Shown here one piece after another: positions 18,296-28,610 of a stretch of 64,000 nt of DNA. Origin of the DNA: Streptococcus mitis 17/34 (GTDB lineage Bacteria > Bacillota > Bacilli > Lactobacillales > Streptococcaceae). Position 1 is the stretch's first letter. Each line of letters opens with the position of its first letter. The position numbers and the translations under genes are program-made. The notes under the pieces were generated by a model. That model was not told the origin of the DNA and made no database searches. It worked only from the letters and a program-made list of their open reading frames with translations. The DNA is taken from the NCBI GenBank assembly GCA_000430305.1, contig ASZZ01000012.1:1-64000 (forward strand), in the 5' to 3' direction.

Positions 18296-18889
18296 ATGGA
18301 GAAATTTACAGTTTATACAGGAACGACCGTTCCTCTCATGAATGATAACATCGACACCGACCAAATCCTACCCAAGCAGTTTCTCAAGTTAATTGATAAG
18401 AAAGGCTTTGGTAAGTACCTCATGTATGCTTGGCGTTATCTGGACGATAACTACACTGAGGATCCTGACTTTGTCTTTAACCGACCTGAATATCGTAAAG
18501 CAACTATCCTCATTTCAGGGGATAACTTTGGGGCAGGGTCTTCGAGGGAACATGCAGCTTGGGCACTAGCTGACTATGGATTTAAGGTCGTGATTGCAGG
18601 ATCTTTTGGCGATATTCATTACAATAATGAACTCAATAATGGTATGTTACCCATTGTTCAGCCTAGGGAGGTTAGAGAGAAACTAGCCCACTTGAAACCA
18701 ACTGATCAGGTAACTGTGGACTTAGAACAACAGAAAATCATCTCACCAGTTGGAGAATTCACTTTCGAAATTGATAGCGAATGGAAACACAAGCTCTTAA
18801 ATGGTTTGGATGATATCGGTATTACCTTGCAGTATGAAGACTTGATTGCTGCCTATGAAAAACAACGACCAGCCTACTGGCAGGATTAG
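18296..18889 (+). CDS. leuD: 3-isopropylmalate dehydratase small subunit LeuD
   Basis: The 197-residue swivel-domain partner of LeuC carries the family motifs [13 protein letters not shown] and [18 protein letters not shown]. Length is normal for bacterial LeuD. AAGGAGAGG lies upstream of ATG. It is the last biosynthetic gene of the leader-controlled operon leuA-leuB-DUF1294-leuC-leuD. Confidence 0.95.
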   Translation: MEKFTVYTGTTVPLMNDNIDTDQILPKQFLKLIDKKGFGKYLMYAWRYLDDNYTEDPDFVFNRPEYRKATILISGDNFGAGSSREHAAWALADYGFKVVIAGSFGDIHYNNELNNGMLPIVQPREVREKLAHLKPTDQVTVDLEQQKIISPVGEFTFEIDSEWKHKLLNGLDDIGITLQYEDLIAAYEKQRPAYWQD

Positions 18890-18916
18890 AAAAAATAGAA
18901 AAGGAAATATAGAACT

Positions 18917-19696
18917 ATGACGAAACACATTCAATGGAACGGAACACTTTCACAAGAAGGCTATGATATTTTAAAAGGTGAGGGCGGATGTATCGTTTGT
19001 CCTACAAAAGTTGGCTACATCATCATGACTAGTGACAAGGCAGGACTTGAACGCAAGTTTGAAGCCAAAGAGCGTAACCGTAACAAACCAGGTGTTGTAC
19101 TTTGTGGTAGCATGGAGGAGCTTCGTTCTTTAGCACAACTTAATCCAGAAATTGAAGCCTTCTACCAAAAACATTGGGATGAAGATATTCTTCTCGGTTG
19201 TATTCTTCCTTGGAAAACAGAAGCCTTTGAAAAACTCAAAGCATACGGTGATGGCCGTGAAGAACTGATGACTGATGTGCGTGGAACTAGCTGTTTTGTT
19301 ATCAAGTTTGGTAAAGCTGGTGAACAATTAGCTGTCAAACTTTGGGAAGAAGGTAAAATGGTCTACGCTTCATCTGCAAACCCATCTGGAAAAGGAAACC
19401 GTGGTAAGGTAGAAGGAATCGGAGAACGTATCGAAGGAGCAGTGGATCTTGTCATTGAAGCAGACGATTATGTGGCATCTATCCAGCCTGACAAAACGAT
19501 TGAAACACGCTATGAGCAAGGTGTGATGGTCTCTATGGTCGATAAAGACGGCAAACTCATCCCGGAACAAGGAGGAGCACGTTCAACTTCACCAGCTCCA
19601 GTTGTGATTCGCAAAGGGCTTGACATTGATAAGATTATGATGCATCTGTCAGACACCTTTAACTCATGGGACTATCGTCAGGGCGAGTATTATTAA
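18917..19696 (+). CDS. YrdC/YciO/Sua5-family protein
   Basis: The 259-residue protein has the YrdC fold: CIVCPTKVGYIIM (the substrate-pocket entry), KPGVVLCGSMEEL, and SSANPSGKGNRGKVEGI. The family includes the threonylcarbamoyl-AMP synthase of tRNA t6A formation. This version resembles the YciO-like branch, with the SxxNPSG motif but no C-terminal Sua5 domain, so I do not call it tsaC. It follows leuD by 27 bp and is followed by a terminator. Confidence 0.75.
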   Translation: MTKHIQWNGTLSQEGYDILKGEGGCIVCPTKVGYIIMTSDKAGLERKFEAKERNRNKPGVVLCGSMEELRSLAQLNPEIEAFYQKHWDEDILLGCILPWKTEAFEKLKAYGDGREELMTDVRGTSCFVIKFGKAGEQLAVKLWEEGKMVYASSANPSGKGNRGKVEGIGERIEGAVDLVIEADDYVASIQPDKTIETRYEQGVMVSMVDKDGKLIPEQGGARSTSPAPVVIRKGLDIDKIMMHLSDTFNSWDYRQGEYY

Positions 19697-19707
19697 TATT
19701 TAAAAGA

Positions 19708-19755
19708 AGTCTAGTGTTAAGGGGGAATAAAGCTCTCTACACTGGACTTTTCTTT
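19708..19755 (+). terminator. Terminator after the YrdC-family gene
   Basis: AGTCTAGTGT and ACACTGGACT form a stem closed by a long loop and followed by TTTTCTTT. It separates the leucine region from the restriction system. Confidence 0.65.
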
Positions 19756-19809
19756 AGAATTTCTTTTCTTTTTTATATAGATGTGATATTCTATATGTGA
19801 AATAGGGCT

Positions 19810-19840
19810 TTGAAATATTAAATACTAACTAGCCTATAAT
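19810..19840 (+). promoter_or_regulatory. Candidate promoter of the McrBC-like pair
   Basis: TTGAAA (19810-19815) and TATAAT (19835-19840) are separated by 19 bp; the -10 lies 20 bp before the ATG. Confidence 0.5.
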
Positions 19841-19859
19841 ATGAAAATGGAGCTACAAA

Positions 19860-21599
19860 ATGGAAGAAAAATTAAATTATTGGATGATAGTTGCAGGAGG
19901 AGGTGGAAAAGTTTGGTCTTTATTTAAAGAAGAAAATATAGCTTGTATAGATTTTGATTCTAATTTATCTAATATTTTAGATTACAATAATCCTGAAGAA
20001 TTGAAGCAAGGAAAGCAGAGAAATTTATTTATTTGGAAGTTTGCACATGACATAAAAATAAATGATTATATAATAGCTACCTCAGGATTTAACAAAATTT
20101 TGGGTATTGGACAATGTGTGAAAACATATTACTTTGATGAAACAAAAACAGAGTTTAAACATTGTATTGGTGTTAATTGGTTGAAAGTAGATGGTGGATG
20201 GGAATACCAAGGTAAAAAAGGTGCAAGACAAACCATCAACTGGGATAGAAATTCAGAACGTATCAATTTGTATAAATCTATTCTAAATGGTACATACAGA
20301 AAAAATATAGAGAAGGTTGTTATGAATAAAAATATTAACGATTATTTAGATAAATTAAGAAAATCCAAAAACCTCATCCTCCGTGGTGCACCGGGGACGG
20401 GAAAAATTTATCTTGCTAAAGAAATTGCTAAAGAATTAACGGATGGCAACGAAGATCAAATCGGCTTTGTTCAGTTTCATCCTTCGTATGACTACACGGA
20501 TTTTGTCGAGGGTTTGCGCCCAGTATCAAATGGGGATGGAGCTATCGAGTTTAAATTACAAGATGGTATTTTTAAGAAGTTTTGTCAGAGAGCAAATAAA
20601 AATTGGCTTTATTCACATAAAAACAAGGATGATTTAGAAAAGGAAAAAAAATCAATAGCAAAGATTTCAAAATATTTTGCTAATATGGAGTTTCCGTCTG
20701 ACAAGTTATATACAAAACGTCAATCGTCCTTTATCATTACAGAAATTGATGAAAATTACATTTATATATCTATTCCTGAAAATGAGGTATCAAAAAATGC
20801 AAAATTGAAAATTAAAGATATCGAAGCAATGTTAACTTCAGAATCTCAATTTGAACATGTTAAAGATATAACTCAGTTTTTTAATAAAAATAATGCAACT
20901 CAAGAATTTTCATACTATTTGACACTTTACAAAATGATAAAAAATGAAAATATTCAGGATGAAATAATAGAAATAGATAATGAATTGAAAAACTTCGTTT
21001 TCATCATTGATGAAATCAACCGTGGGGAGATTTCTAAGATTTTTGGGGAACTCTTTTTCTCGATAGATCCTGGATATCGTGGTGAAAAGGGAAGTGTTTC
21101 TACCCAATATGCTAATTTACATGAAATTGATGAGAAATTTTATATCCCTGACAATGTCTATATTATCGGAACAATGAATGATATAGACAGATCTGTTGAT
21201 ACTTTCGATTTTGCTATGCGTCGTCGTTTCCGCTTTGTTGAAGTTACGGCTGAAAGTCAACTTTATATTCTAGATAAAGAACTAGGTGAAGATGCAAAAG
21301 AAGCTAAAATTCGACTAAGTAACTTGAATGCTGCTATTGAAAACGTTCAGGAATTAAACAGTCATTATCATATCGGACCAAGTTATTTCTGTAATTTAAA
21401 AAAATTGAAATATGATTATGAAATACTTTGGTCTGATTATCTCAAACCACTTTTGGAAGATTATGTACGTGGTTCTTATGATGAAGCTGAAACTCTAGAA
21501 ACATTGAAAAAAGCATTCGATCTGACAAAGAATGAGCAAAAAGATCAGACAGTAGCTGATGACAATGAAGGCGATGAAAACGATGATGCGGATAACTGA
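19860..21599 (+). CDS. McrB-like AAA+ GTPase of a type IV restriction system
   Basis: The 579-residue protein has an N-terminal domain (residues 1-135) that resembles EVE/PUA-type modified-base readers (YWMIVAGGGGKVWSLF; a central YIIATSGFNKILGIG). An AAA+ motor follows: Walker A GAPGTGKIYLAKEI (about 178-191), the McrB motif SYDYTDFVEGLRP, Walker B FIIDEINRGEISKIFGEL, and sensor/Arg-finger IIGTMNDIDRSVDTFDFAMRRRFRF. The Walker A Thr/Ser is replaced by Ile, which would weaken Mg-nucleotide binding. The N-domain and a 130-residue insert (about 245-380) are far more AT-rich than the motor core. The partner McrC overlaps downstream. Confidence 0.82.
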   Translation: MEEKLNYWMIVAGGGGKVWSLFKEENIACIDFDSNLSNILDYNNPEELKQGKQRNLFIWKFAHDIKINDYIIATSGFNKILGIGQCVKTYYFDETKTEFKHCIGVNWLKVDGGWEYQGKKGARQTINWDRNSERINLYKSILNGTYRKNIEKVVMNKNINDYLDKLRKSKNLILRGAPGTGKIYLAKEIAKELTDGNEDQIGFVQFHPSYDYTDFVEGLRPVSNGDGAIEFKLQDGIFKKFCQRANKNWLYSHKNKDDLEKEKKSIAKISKYFANMEFPSDKLYTKRQSSFIITEIDENYIYISIPENEVSKNAKLKIKDIEAMLTSESQFEHVKDITQFFNKNNATQEFSYYLTLYKMIKNENIQDEIIEIDNELKNFVFIIDEINRGEISKIFGELFFSIDPGYRGEKGSVSTQYANLHEIDEKFYIPDNVYIIGTMNDIDRSVDTFDFAMRRRFRFVEVTAESQLYILDKELGEDAKEAKIRLSNLNAAIENVQELNSHYHIGPSYFCNLKKLKYDYEILWSDYLKPLLEDYVRGSYDEAETLETLKKAFDLTKNEQKDQTVADDNEGDENDDADN

Positions 21600-22902
21600 T
21601 AATCAGCATAAAATTGCTAAGGAAGACTTTGTCGCAGAATATCCCAAACTAAGTCAAGCACTTCTTGATAGAACACTGGATAACCTTTCTAAAGAGGACA
21701 ATATCTTTATTTTTCCAAATGATTTGACTCATACTCCTGATTTGGATAAGGACCAAAAGATTTTGGAAACAGTTAATCAGGAAATTAAGACAGGTAATGT
21801 GATTGGTTTTCTGGGTTGTGATCAGGAGAGATTAACGATTTCTTCTCGCTTTTCTGATGAGAGTAATGACCATTTTTTGCATTATCTCTTACAAAAGGTT
21901 CTCAATATCAATCTGACTAGTTTAGATGTCGGTCTATCTCCTGAAGATAAGCTCTATCAACTCTTGGTTTATCTCTTCCCCAAGTATCTACAAGCTGCTA
22001 TTCGAAAAGGTCTTTATAAGGAATATCATCGATTTTCTCATAACGACAGTCATGTTAAGGGAGTGATTGATGTAAGAAACCATCTTAAGAAAAACCTTCC
22101 TTTCACGGGAAATATTGCCTATACAACGAGAGAGTTCACCTATGATAATCCTCTCATGCAGCTAATCCGTCACACTATTGAATACATTAAGAATAAGAAA
22201 AGCATTGGGCAAGGGGTTCTTGATAATCTCTTGACTAGTCGTGAAAATGTAGCAGAAATCGTGCGGGTAACTCCTTCTTATAAACTAGCTGATCGTGCTA
22301 AGATTATTCGGGGAAATCAATCTAAACCTATACGTCATGCATATTTTCACGAGTACAGAAAGTTACAAGAACTTTGTCTGATGATTCTAAACCAAGAAAA
22401 GCACGGTTTAGGGTATCAAGATCAAAAAATCCATGGTATTCTTTTTGATGTTGCCTGGCTTTGGGAAGAGTATGTCCATACCTTATTGCCAAAAGATTTC
22501 ATCCATCCACGAAATAAAGAAAAACTAGGTGGTATTTCAGTATTTTCTAGTCGAGAAAGAAAAGTATTTCCAGATTTTTATCAAGAAGAGCTTAAAATAG
22601 TATTAGATGCTAAGTATAAAAAACTAGAATTGACTAAAAAAGGAATCAACCGTGAAGACTTATTCCAGCTGATTTCCTATTCTTATATTTTAAAAGCTGA
22701 GAAGGCTGGTCTTGTTTTTCCGAGCAAGGACAAGATTGTTGATAATGAGATAGGAAGGCTAGCAGGTTATGGAGCTTTGTTGAAGAAATGGTCTATCCAA
22801 ATTCCTCAGAAGTCTTCATATTATAGTGAATTTTGTGAAATGATGGAAAACTCCGAAGAAAGTTTTAAAAGTAATATTACTAAAGAAGTGGGGAGAAAAT
22901 AA
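21583..22902 (+). CDS. McrC-like endonuclease subunit
   Basis: This partner of the McrB-like ATPase is about 440 residues long. An N-terminal region contacts McrB, with ISSRFSDESNDHFLHYLLQKVL and TTREFTYDNPLMQLIRHTIEYI typical of McrC. The C-terminal PD-(D/E)xK nuclease shows VFPDFYQEELKIVLDAKYKK (metal-binding D and DxK) and LFQLISYSY. Several ATG codons lie in frame at 21559-21586 inside the upstream gene; I chose 21583 because the next residues MRITDNQ begin the recognisable part, but the exact start is uncertain. It would cut DNA carrying a modified base; the specificity cannot be read from the sequence. Confidence 0.82.
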   Translation: MMRITDNQHKIAKEDFVAEYPKLSQALLDRTLDNLSKEDNIFIFPNDLTHTPDLDKDQKILETVNQEIKTGNVIGFLGCDQERLTISSRFSDESNDHFLHYLLQKVLNINLTSLDVGLSPEDKLYQLLVYLFPKYLQAAIRKGLYKEYHRFSHNDSHVKGVIDVRNHLKKNLPFTGNIAYTTREFTYDNPLMQLIRHTIEYIKNKKSIGQGVLDNLLTSRENVAEIVRVTPSYKLADRAKIIRGNQSKPIRHAYFHEYRKLQELCLMILNQEKHGLGYQDQKIHGILFDVAWLWEEYVHTLLPKDFIHPRNKEKLGGISVFSSRERKVFPDFYQEELKIVLDAKYKKLELTKKGINREDLFQLISYSYILKAEKAGLVFPSKDKIVDNEIGRLAGYGALLKKWSIQIPQKSSYYSEFCEMMENSEESFKSNITKEVGRK

Positions 22903-22969
22903 TCTCTCCTCTTTCTTTTATTATTTATACAATAAAAACCGAACAATATATTTTAATTTATGAAATTAT

Positions 22970-22998
22970 TTGACAAAAACTGTACTTTAGTTTATAAT
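22970..22998 (+). promoter_or_regulatory. guaC promoter
   Basis: TTGACA (22970-22975), a 17-bp spacer and TATAAT (22993-22998) form a perfect housekeeping promoter. Transcription would start near 23005, leaving a 70-nt leader. Confidence 0.85.
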
Positions 22999-23010
22999 GA
23001 ATTAAGGAAA

Positions 23011-23055
23011 CGTCGGAAAAGGCGTAGTGATGCGAGAGCATAGGTAGGTCATTAC
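23011..23055 (+). promoter_or_regulatory. Structured 5' leader of guaC
   Basis: Two hairpins are visible: CGTC-loop-GGCG (23011-23024), and a longer one where GTAGTG (23024-23029) pairs with CATTAC (23050-23055) around ATGC-GAGA-GCAT and a single-stranded AGGTAGGT. It does not match any riboswitch that I can name. Regulation of guaC through this leader is only a possibility. Confidence 0.4.
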
Positions 23056-23075
23056 AAAAGAAACGAGACATCGAT

Positions 23076-24062
23076 ATGTTAAATGAATTTCCAATTTTTG
23101 ATTACGAAGATATTCAATTGATTCCAAATAAATGTGTCATTAAAAGCCGTGCAGAAGCGGACACAAGCGTCACTCTAGGAAATCACACCTTTAAACTACC
23201 TGTTGTGCCAGCTAATATGCAGACAATTTTGGATGAAAATGTAGCAGAGCAACTAGCTAAAGGGGGTTACTTCTACATTATGCATCGTTTTGATGAAGCG
23301 GGACGCATTCCTTTTATCAAGCGCATGCATGATCAAGGGCTCATTGCTTCTATCTCTGTCGGTGTTAAAGACTATGAGTATGATTTTGTTAGCCAGCTCA
23401 AGGCTGATGCTCCGGAATACATCACGATTGACATTGCTCATGGTCATGCAGACAGCGTGATTTCTATGATTCAGCACATCAAGAAAGAATTGCCAGATAC
23501 TTTTGTTATTGCTGGAAATGTGGGAACACCAGAAGCAGTTCGCGAGTTGGAAAATGCGGGTGCGGATGCGACTAAGGTTGGAATCGGTCCTGGTAAGGTT
23601 TGTATCACCAAGGTCAAGACTGGTTTTGGTACAGGTGGTTGGCAGTTGGCTGCCCTACGCTGGTGTGCTAAGGCTGCGCGTAAACCGATTATCGCTGATG
23701 GAGGGATTCGTACTCATGGTGATATTGCCAAGTCTATTCGTTTCGGTGCCAGCATGGTCATGATTGGTTCCCTCTTTGCAGGACATATCGAAAGTCCAGG
23801 GAAAACGATTGAAGTCGATGGTGAACAGTTCAAAGAATACTACGGTTCAGCTTCACAATATCAAAAAGGTGCTTATAAAAATGTGGAAGGTAAACGCATC
23901 TTGCTTCCTGCCAAAGGTCATCTTCAAGACACTCTTACTGAGATGGAACAAGACCTTCAAAGTGCTATTTCTTATGCAGGTGGACGTCAGGTTGCTGATC
24001 TTAAACACGTTGATTATGTGATCGTGAAAAACTCTATCTGGAATGGGGATGCTTCTCACTAA
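23076..24062 (+). CDS. guaC: GMP reductase GuaC
   Basis: The 328-residue IMPDH/GMPR-family TIM-barrel enzyme deaminates GMP to IMP with NADPH, allowing purine interconversion. The active-site loop [17 protein letters not shown] carries the catalytic Cys176. The substrate motif [20 protein letters not shown] and the C-terminal [20 protein letters not shown] are of GMP-reductase type, and no CBS domain is present, which separates it from IMP dehydrogenase. It is preceded by a strong promoter and a structured leader and stands alone. Confidence 0.95.
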   Translation: MLNEFPIFDYEDIQLIPNKCVIKSRAEADTSVTLGNHTFKLPVVPANMQTILDENVAEQLAKGGYFYIMHRFDEAGRIPFIKRMHDQGLIASISVGVKDYEYDFVSQLKADAPEYITIDIAHGHADSVISMIQHIKKELPDTFVIAGNVGTPEAVRELENAGADATKVGIGPGKVCITKVKTGFGTGGWQLAALRWCAKAARKPIIADGGIRTHGDIAKSIRFGASMVMIGSLFAGHIESPGKTIEVDGEQFKEYYGSASQYQKGAYKNVEGKRILLPAKGHLQDTLTEMEQDLQSAISYAGGRQVADLKHVDYVIVKNSIWNGDASH

Positions 24063-24088
24063 GACGGGCTATCTGACCAGAAAAAAAC

Positions 24089-24117
24089 TTGTTATTAGAG
24101 CAAATTTCTGTTATAAT
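24089..24117 (+). promoter_or_regulatory. tRNA-Arg promoter
   Basis: TTGTTA (24089-24094), a 17-bp spacer and TGT-TATAAT (24112-24117) lie 11 bp before the tRNA 5' end. Confidence 0.75.
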
Positions 24118-24128
24118 AAAACAAGTTT

Positions 24129-24200
24129 CCACCCTTAGTGTAATGGATATCACGTAAGATTCCGGTTCTTGAGATGGGGGTTCGATTCCCTCAGGGTGGA
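24129..24200 (+). tRNA. tRNA-Arg(CCG)
   Basis: The 72-nt cloverleaf has acceptor arms CCACCCT and AGGGTGG with discriminator A, a D arm GTG...CAC, an anticodon stem TAAGA/TCTTG around loop TTCCGGT (anticodon CCG) and a T arm GGGGG-TTCGATT-CCCTC. The CCA end is not encoded. It has its own promoter and terminator. Confidence 0.93.
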
Positions 24201-24212
24201 TGTAAACATCCT

Positions 24213-24238
24213 AAAAAGCCTTTAATAGGGCTTTTTTC
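24213..24238 (+). terminator. Terminator after tRNA-Arg
   Basis: AAAAAGCC pairs with GGGCTTTTT around a short AT loop and runs into T residues. Confidence 0.75.
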
Positions 24239-24382
24239 TTTACACAGCTCTAAATTGGCCTTTAAAACTGAAAATCATATTCTATAGAATGCCCAAATCT
24301 CCTCCAGTCCCGTTTTAAAGTGACTCAGGGGGCTTTTTTTGATATAATAAAAAGGACTGTTATCAGTTAGAAAGAGGTTGGT

Positions 24383-25081
24383 ATGAAAGAATTACAAACT
24401 GTACTAAAGAACCATTTTGCAATCGAATTTGCAGACAAAAAGTTACTGGAAACTGCCTTTACTCATACGAGTTATGCCAATGAGCACCGCCTCTTAAAAA
24501 TTTCACACAATGAACGCTTGGAATTTTTAGGAGACGCTGTTCTACAGTTATTGATTTCAGAATATCTGTATAAAAAATATCCTAAAAAGCCTGAAGGCGA
24601 TTTGTCCAAACTCCGTGCTATGATTGTCCGTGAGGAAAGTTTGGCTGGCTTTGCGCGTGATTGCCAGTTTGACCAGTTTATCAAACTTGGTAAAGGGGAA
24701 GAAAAATCTGGTGGTCGTAATCGTGATACCATTCTTGGTGATGCCTTTGAAGCCTTTCTCGGTGCCCTCCTTTTGGACAAGGATGTGGCCAAGGTCAAGG
24801 AATTTATCTATCAAGTCATGATTCCTAAGGTTGAAGCAGGCGAGTTTGAGATGATTACAGACTACAAAACTCATCTCCAAGAGTTACTTCAGGTCAATGG
24901 GGATGTGGCTATTCGTTATCAGGTGATTTCTGAAACGGGTCCTGCCCATGATAAGGTCTTTGATGTAGAAGTTCTTGTCGAAGGTAAGAGTATTGGTCAA
25001 GGTCAAGGCCGTTCTAAGAAATTAGCAGAGCAGGAAGCTGCCAAAAATGCCGTTGAGAAAGGGCTGGATTCATGTATTTAA
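24383..25081 (+). CDS. rnc: Ribonuclease III
   Basis: The 232-residue double-strand-specific endoribonuclease matures rRNA and degrades structured RNA. The catalytic signature [11 protein letters not shown] (residues 44-54) with the metal-binding Glu/Asp residues and [14 protein letters not shown] are intact, followed by a C-terminal dsRNA-binding domain (about 155-228: [11 protein letters not shown]...[17 protein letters not shown]). AGAGGTTGGT lies before the ATG. Its end overlaps smc by 10 bp, giving a coupled rnc-smc pair conserved across Firmicutes. Confidence 0.96.
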   Translation: MKELQTVLKNHFAIEFADKKLLETAFTHTSYANEHRLLKISHNERLEFLGDAVLQLLISEYLYKKYPKKPEGDLSKLRAMIVREESLAGFARDCQFDQFIKLGKGEEKSGGRNRDTILGDAFEAFLGALLLDKDVAKVKEFIYQVMIPKVEAGEFEMITDYKTHLQELLQVNGDVAIRYQVISETGPAHDKVFDVEVLVEGKSIGQGQGRSKKLAEQEAAKNAVEKGLDSCI

Positions 25082-28000
25082 AGGAAATCGAAATTCAGGG
25101 ATTCAAGTCTTTTGCTGACAAGACCAAGGTCGTCTTTGACCAAGGTGTGACGGCAGTCGTTGGACCCAATGGATCTGGAAAGTCCAATATTACAGAAAGT
25201 CTGCGTTGGGCCTTGGGGGAGTCAAGTGTTAAGAGCCTCCGTGGGGGCAAGATGCCAGATGTCATCTTTGCCGGAACAGAGAGTCGCAAACCGCTCAATT
25301 ATGCTTCTGTAGTTGTGACTTTGGATAATCATGACGGATTTATCAAGGATGCTGGTCAAGAAATCAGGGTCGAACGTCATATCTATCGCAGTGGAGATAG
25401 CGAATACAAGATTGACGGCAAGAAAGTCCGTCTGCGTGATATTCATGACCTTTTCTTGGATACTGGATTGGGACGAGATTCCTTCTCCATTATTTCCCAA
25501 GGGAAGGTTGAGGAGATTTTTAATTCCAAGCCTGAAGAACGCCGAGCTATTTTTGAAGAAGCTGCAGGAGTTTTGAAATACAAGACTCGCAGAAAAGAAA
25601 CTGAGAGTAAACTGCAACAAACTCAGGATAATCTAGACCGCTTAGAGGATATTATTTACGAGTTGGACAATCAAATCAAACCTCTTGAGAAGCAAGCTGA
25701 GAATGCCCGTAAGTTTTTAGACTTGGAAGGTCAACGCAAGGCTATTTATTTAGACGTTCTGGTTGCTCAAATCAAGGAAAATAAGTCTGAACTAGAGTCT
25801 ACAGAAGAAGAGTTGGCTCAGGTTCAGGAACTCTTGACTAGTTATTACCAAAAGCGTGAAAAATTAGAGGAAGAAAATCAGAATCTCAAGAAGCAACGCC
25901 AAGATTTACAGACTGAAATGGCCAAAGACCAAGGCAGTTTGATGGACTTGACCAGTCTGATTAGTGATTTAGAGAGAAAATTAGCCTTATCGAAACTGGA
26001 ATCTGAGCAAGTAGCCCTGAATCAACAGGAGGCACAAGCCCGTTTGGCTGCTTTGGAGGATAAGAGAAATGCTCTAAGTCAGGAAAAGGCTGAAAAAGAA
26101 GCTAACTTGGCACAATTAGAGGAAAATCTAGTCCAAAATAATCAAAAACTCAATCGTTTAGAGGCTGAATTACTAGCTTTTTCAGATGATCCCGATCAGA
26201 TGATTGAGCTCTTGCGTGAACGCTTTGTAGCTCTTTTACAAGAAGAAGCGGATGTCTCAAACCAGTTGACCCGTATCGAAAACGAGTTGGAAAATAGCCG
26301 TCAGCTTTCTCAAAAACAAGCAGATCAACTAGAAAAGCTGAAAGAACAACTGGCTACAGCTAAAGAGAAGGCTAGTCAGCAAAAAGAAGAGCTTGAAACT
26401 GCCAAGGAGCAGGTTCAGAAATTATTGGCTAACTATCAAGTCTGTGCCAAGGAACAAGAGGAGCAGAAAACTTCCTATCAAACTCAACAAAGTCAACTCT
26501 TTGACCGTCTGGATAGTCTCAAAAACAAGCAGGCTAGAGCTCAAAGTTTGGAAAATATCCTGAGAAATCATAGTAACTTTTATGCAGGTGTCAAGAGTGT
26601 CCTCCAAGAAAAAGACCGTCTTGGTGGAATAATTGGGGCAGTCAGTGAGCACCTGACCTTTGATGTGCATTATCAAACTGCTCTAGAGATTGCACTTGGA
26701 GCCAGCAGTCAGCATATCATTGTGGAAGATGAACATGCGGCAACCAAGGCGATTGATTTCCTAAAGCGCAACAGAGCAGGTCGTGCAACCTTCCTTCCGT
26801 TGACGACTATCAAGGCTCGTACGATTTCAAGTCAGAATCAAGATTCCATCGCTGCAAGTTCGGGATTTCTGGGCATGGCAGATGAGTTGGTGACCTTTGA
26901 TAAGAGACTGGAAGCTATTTTCAAGAACTTGCTAGCTACGACGGCTATTTTTGATACTGTAGAGCATGCGCGTGCAGCAGCTCGCCAGGTTCGTTATCAG
27001 GTTCGCATGGTGACACTGGATGGGACAGAGCTGCGTACAGGTGGTTCCTATGCAGGTGGAGCCAATCGTCAGAATAACAGTATTTTCATCAAGCCTGAAC
27101 TGGAGCAATTACAAAAAGAAATTGCTGAAGAAGAAGCAAGCTTGCGTACAGATGAAGCGAGTTTGAAGACCTTGCAAGATGAGATGGTTTCATTGACAGA
27201 AAGATTAGAAGCCATCAAATCTCAGGGAGAGCAAGCTCGTATCCAGGAGCAGGGCTTGTCCCTCGCATATCAGCAGACCAGTCAGCAAGTTGAAGAACTG
27301 GAAACTCTTTGGAAACTCCAAGAAGGGGAATTAAATCGTCTTTCTGAGGGCGATTGGCAAGCGGATAAGGAAAAATGCCAAGAGCGCCTTACTACTATCG
27401 CCAGTGACAAGCAAAATCTGGAAGCTGAGATTGAAGAGATTAAGTCTAACAAAAACGCCATCCAAGAACGCTATCAAAACTTGCAGGAAAAGGTAGCGCA
27501 AGCACGCCTGCTTAAGACAGAACTGCAAGGACAAAAACGTTATGAAGTGGCTGATATTGAGCGTTTAGGCAAGGAATTGGATAATTTAGATATCGAACAA
27601 GAGGAAATCCAGCGCCTTCTTCAAGAAAAGGTTGATAATCTTGAGAAAGTTGATACGGATTTGCTCAGTCAGCAGGCTGATGAAGCCAAAACTCAGAAAA
27701 CAAATCTCCAACAGGGTTTGATTCGCAAGCAGTTTGAATTGGATGATATAGAAGGTCAGCTGGATGATATTGCCAGTCATTTGGAACAGGCCCGCCAGCA
27801 GAATGAAGAGTGGATTCGCAAGCAAACACGTGCTGAGGCTAAGAAAGAAAAGGTCAGTGAGCGCTTGCGCCACCTACAAAGTCAATTAACAGACCAGTAC
27901 CAGATTAGCTATACTGAAGCTCTAGAAAAGGCGCATGAATTGGAAAATCTCAATCTGGCAGAGCAAGAGGTTAAGGATTTGGAGAAGGCTATTCGCTCAC

Positions 28001-28610
28001 TGGTCCTGTCAATTTGGAAGCTATTGAACAGTACGAAGAAGTTCACAGCCGCTTGGATTTCCTAAATAGCCAGCGAGATGATATTTTGTCAGCGAAAAAC
28101 CTGCTCCTAGAAACCATCACAGAGATGAATGATGAGGTCAAGGAACGCTTTAAATCAACCTTTGAGGCTATTCGTGAGTCCTTTAAAGTGACCTTCAAGC
28201 AGATGTTTGGCGGAGGTCAGGCTGACCTGATTTTGACTGAGGGAGACCTGCTGACAGCTGGGGTTGAGATTTCTGTCCAACCACCAGGTAAGAAAATTCA
28301 ATCTCTCAACCTTATGAGTGGTGGAGAGAAAGCCTTATCAGCTCTAGCCTTGCTTTTTTCTATCATTAGAGTTAAGACTATCCCGTTTGTTATATTAGAT
28401 GAGGTAGAGGCGGCGCTGGACGAAGCCAATGTCAAACGTTTTGGAGATTACCTTAATCGCTTTGACAAGGATAGCCAGTTTATCGTCGTAACTCACCGTA
28501 AGGGAACCATGGCAGCGGCCGATTCTATCTATGGAGTGACCATGCAAGAATCGGGGGTCTCAAAGATTGTTTCAGTTAAGTTAAAAGATTTAGAAAGTAT
28601 TGAAGGATGA
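25072..28610 (+). CDS. smc: Chromosome-partition protein SMC (frameshifted in this sequence)
   Basis: This condensin ATPase has Walker [11 protein letters not shown] (residues 30-39), long coiled coils (about 170-500 and 665-1000), a glycine-rich hinge (about 510-660) and, in the second frame, the C-terminal ABC signature [16 protein letters not shown] and Walker [17 protein letters not shown]. The frame breaks at 28002-28003, where one G is missing from [14 protein letters not shown]; the restored protein is 1179 residues, full length. Without restoration both ATPase halves would be separated and SMC would be inactive, so error is the likely explanation. Confidence 0.93.
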
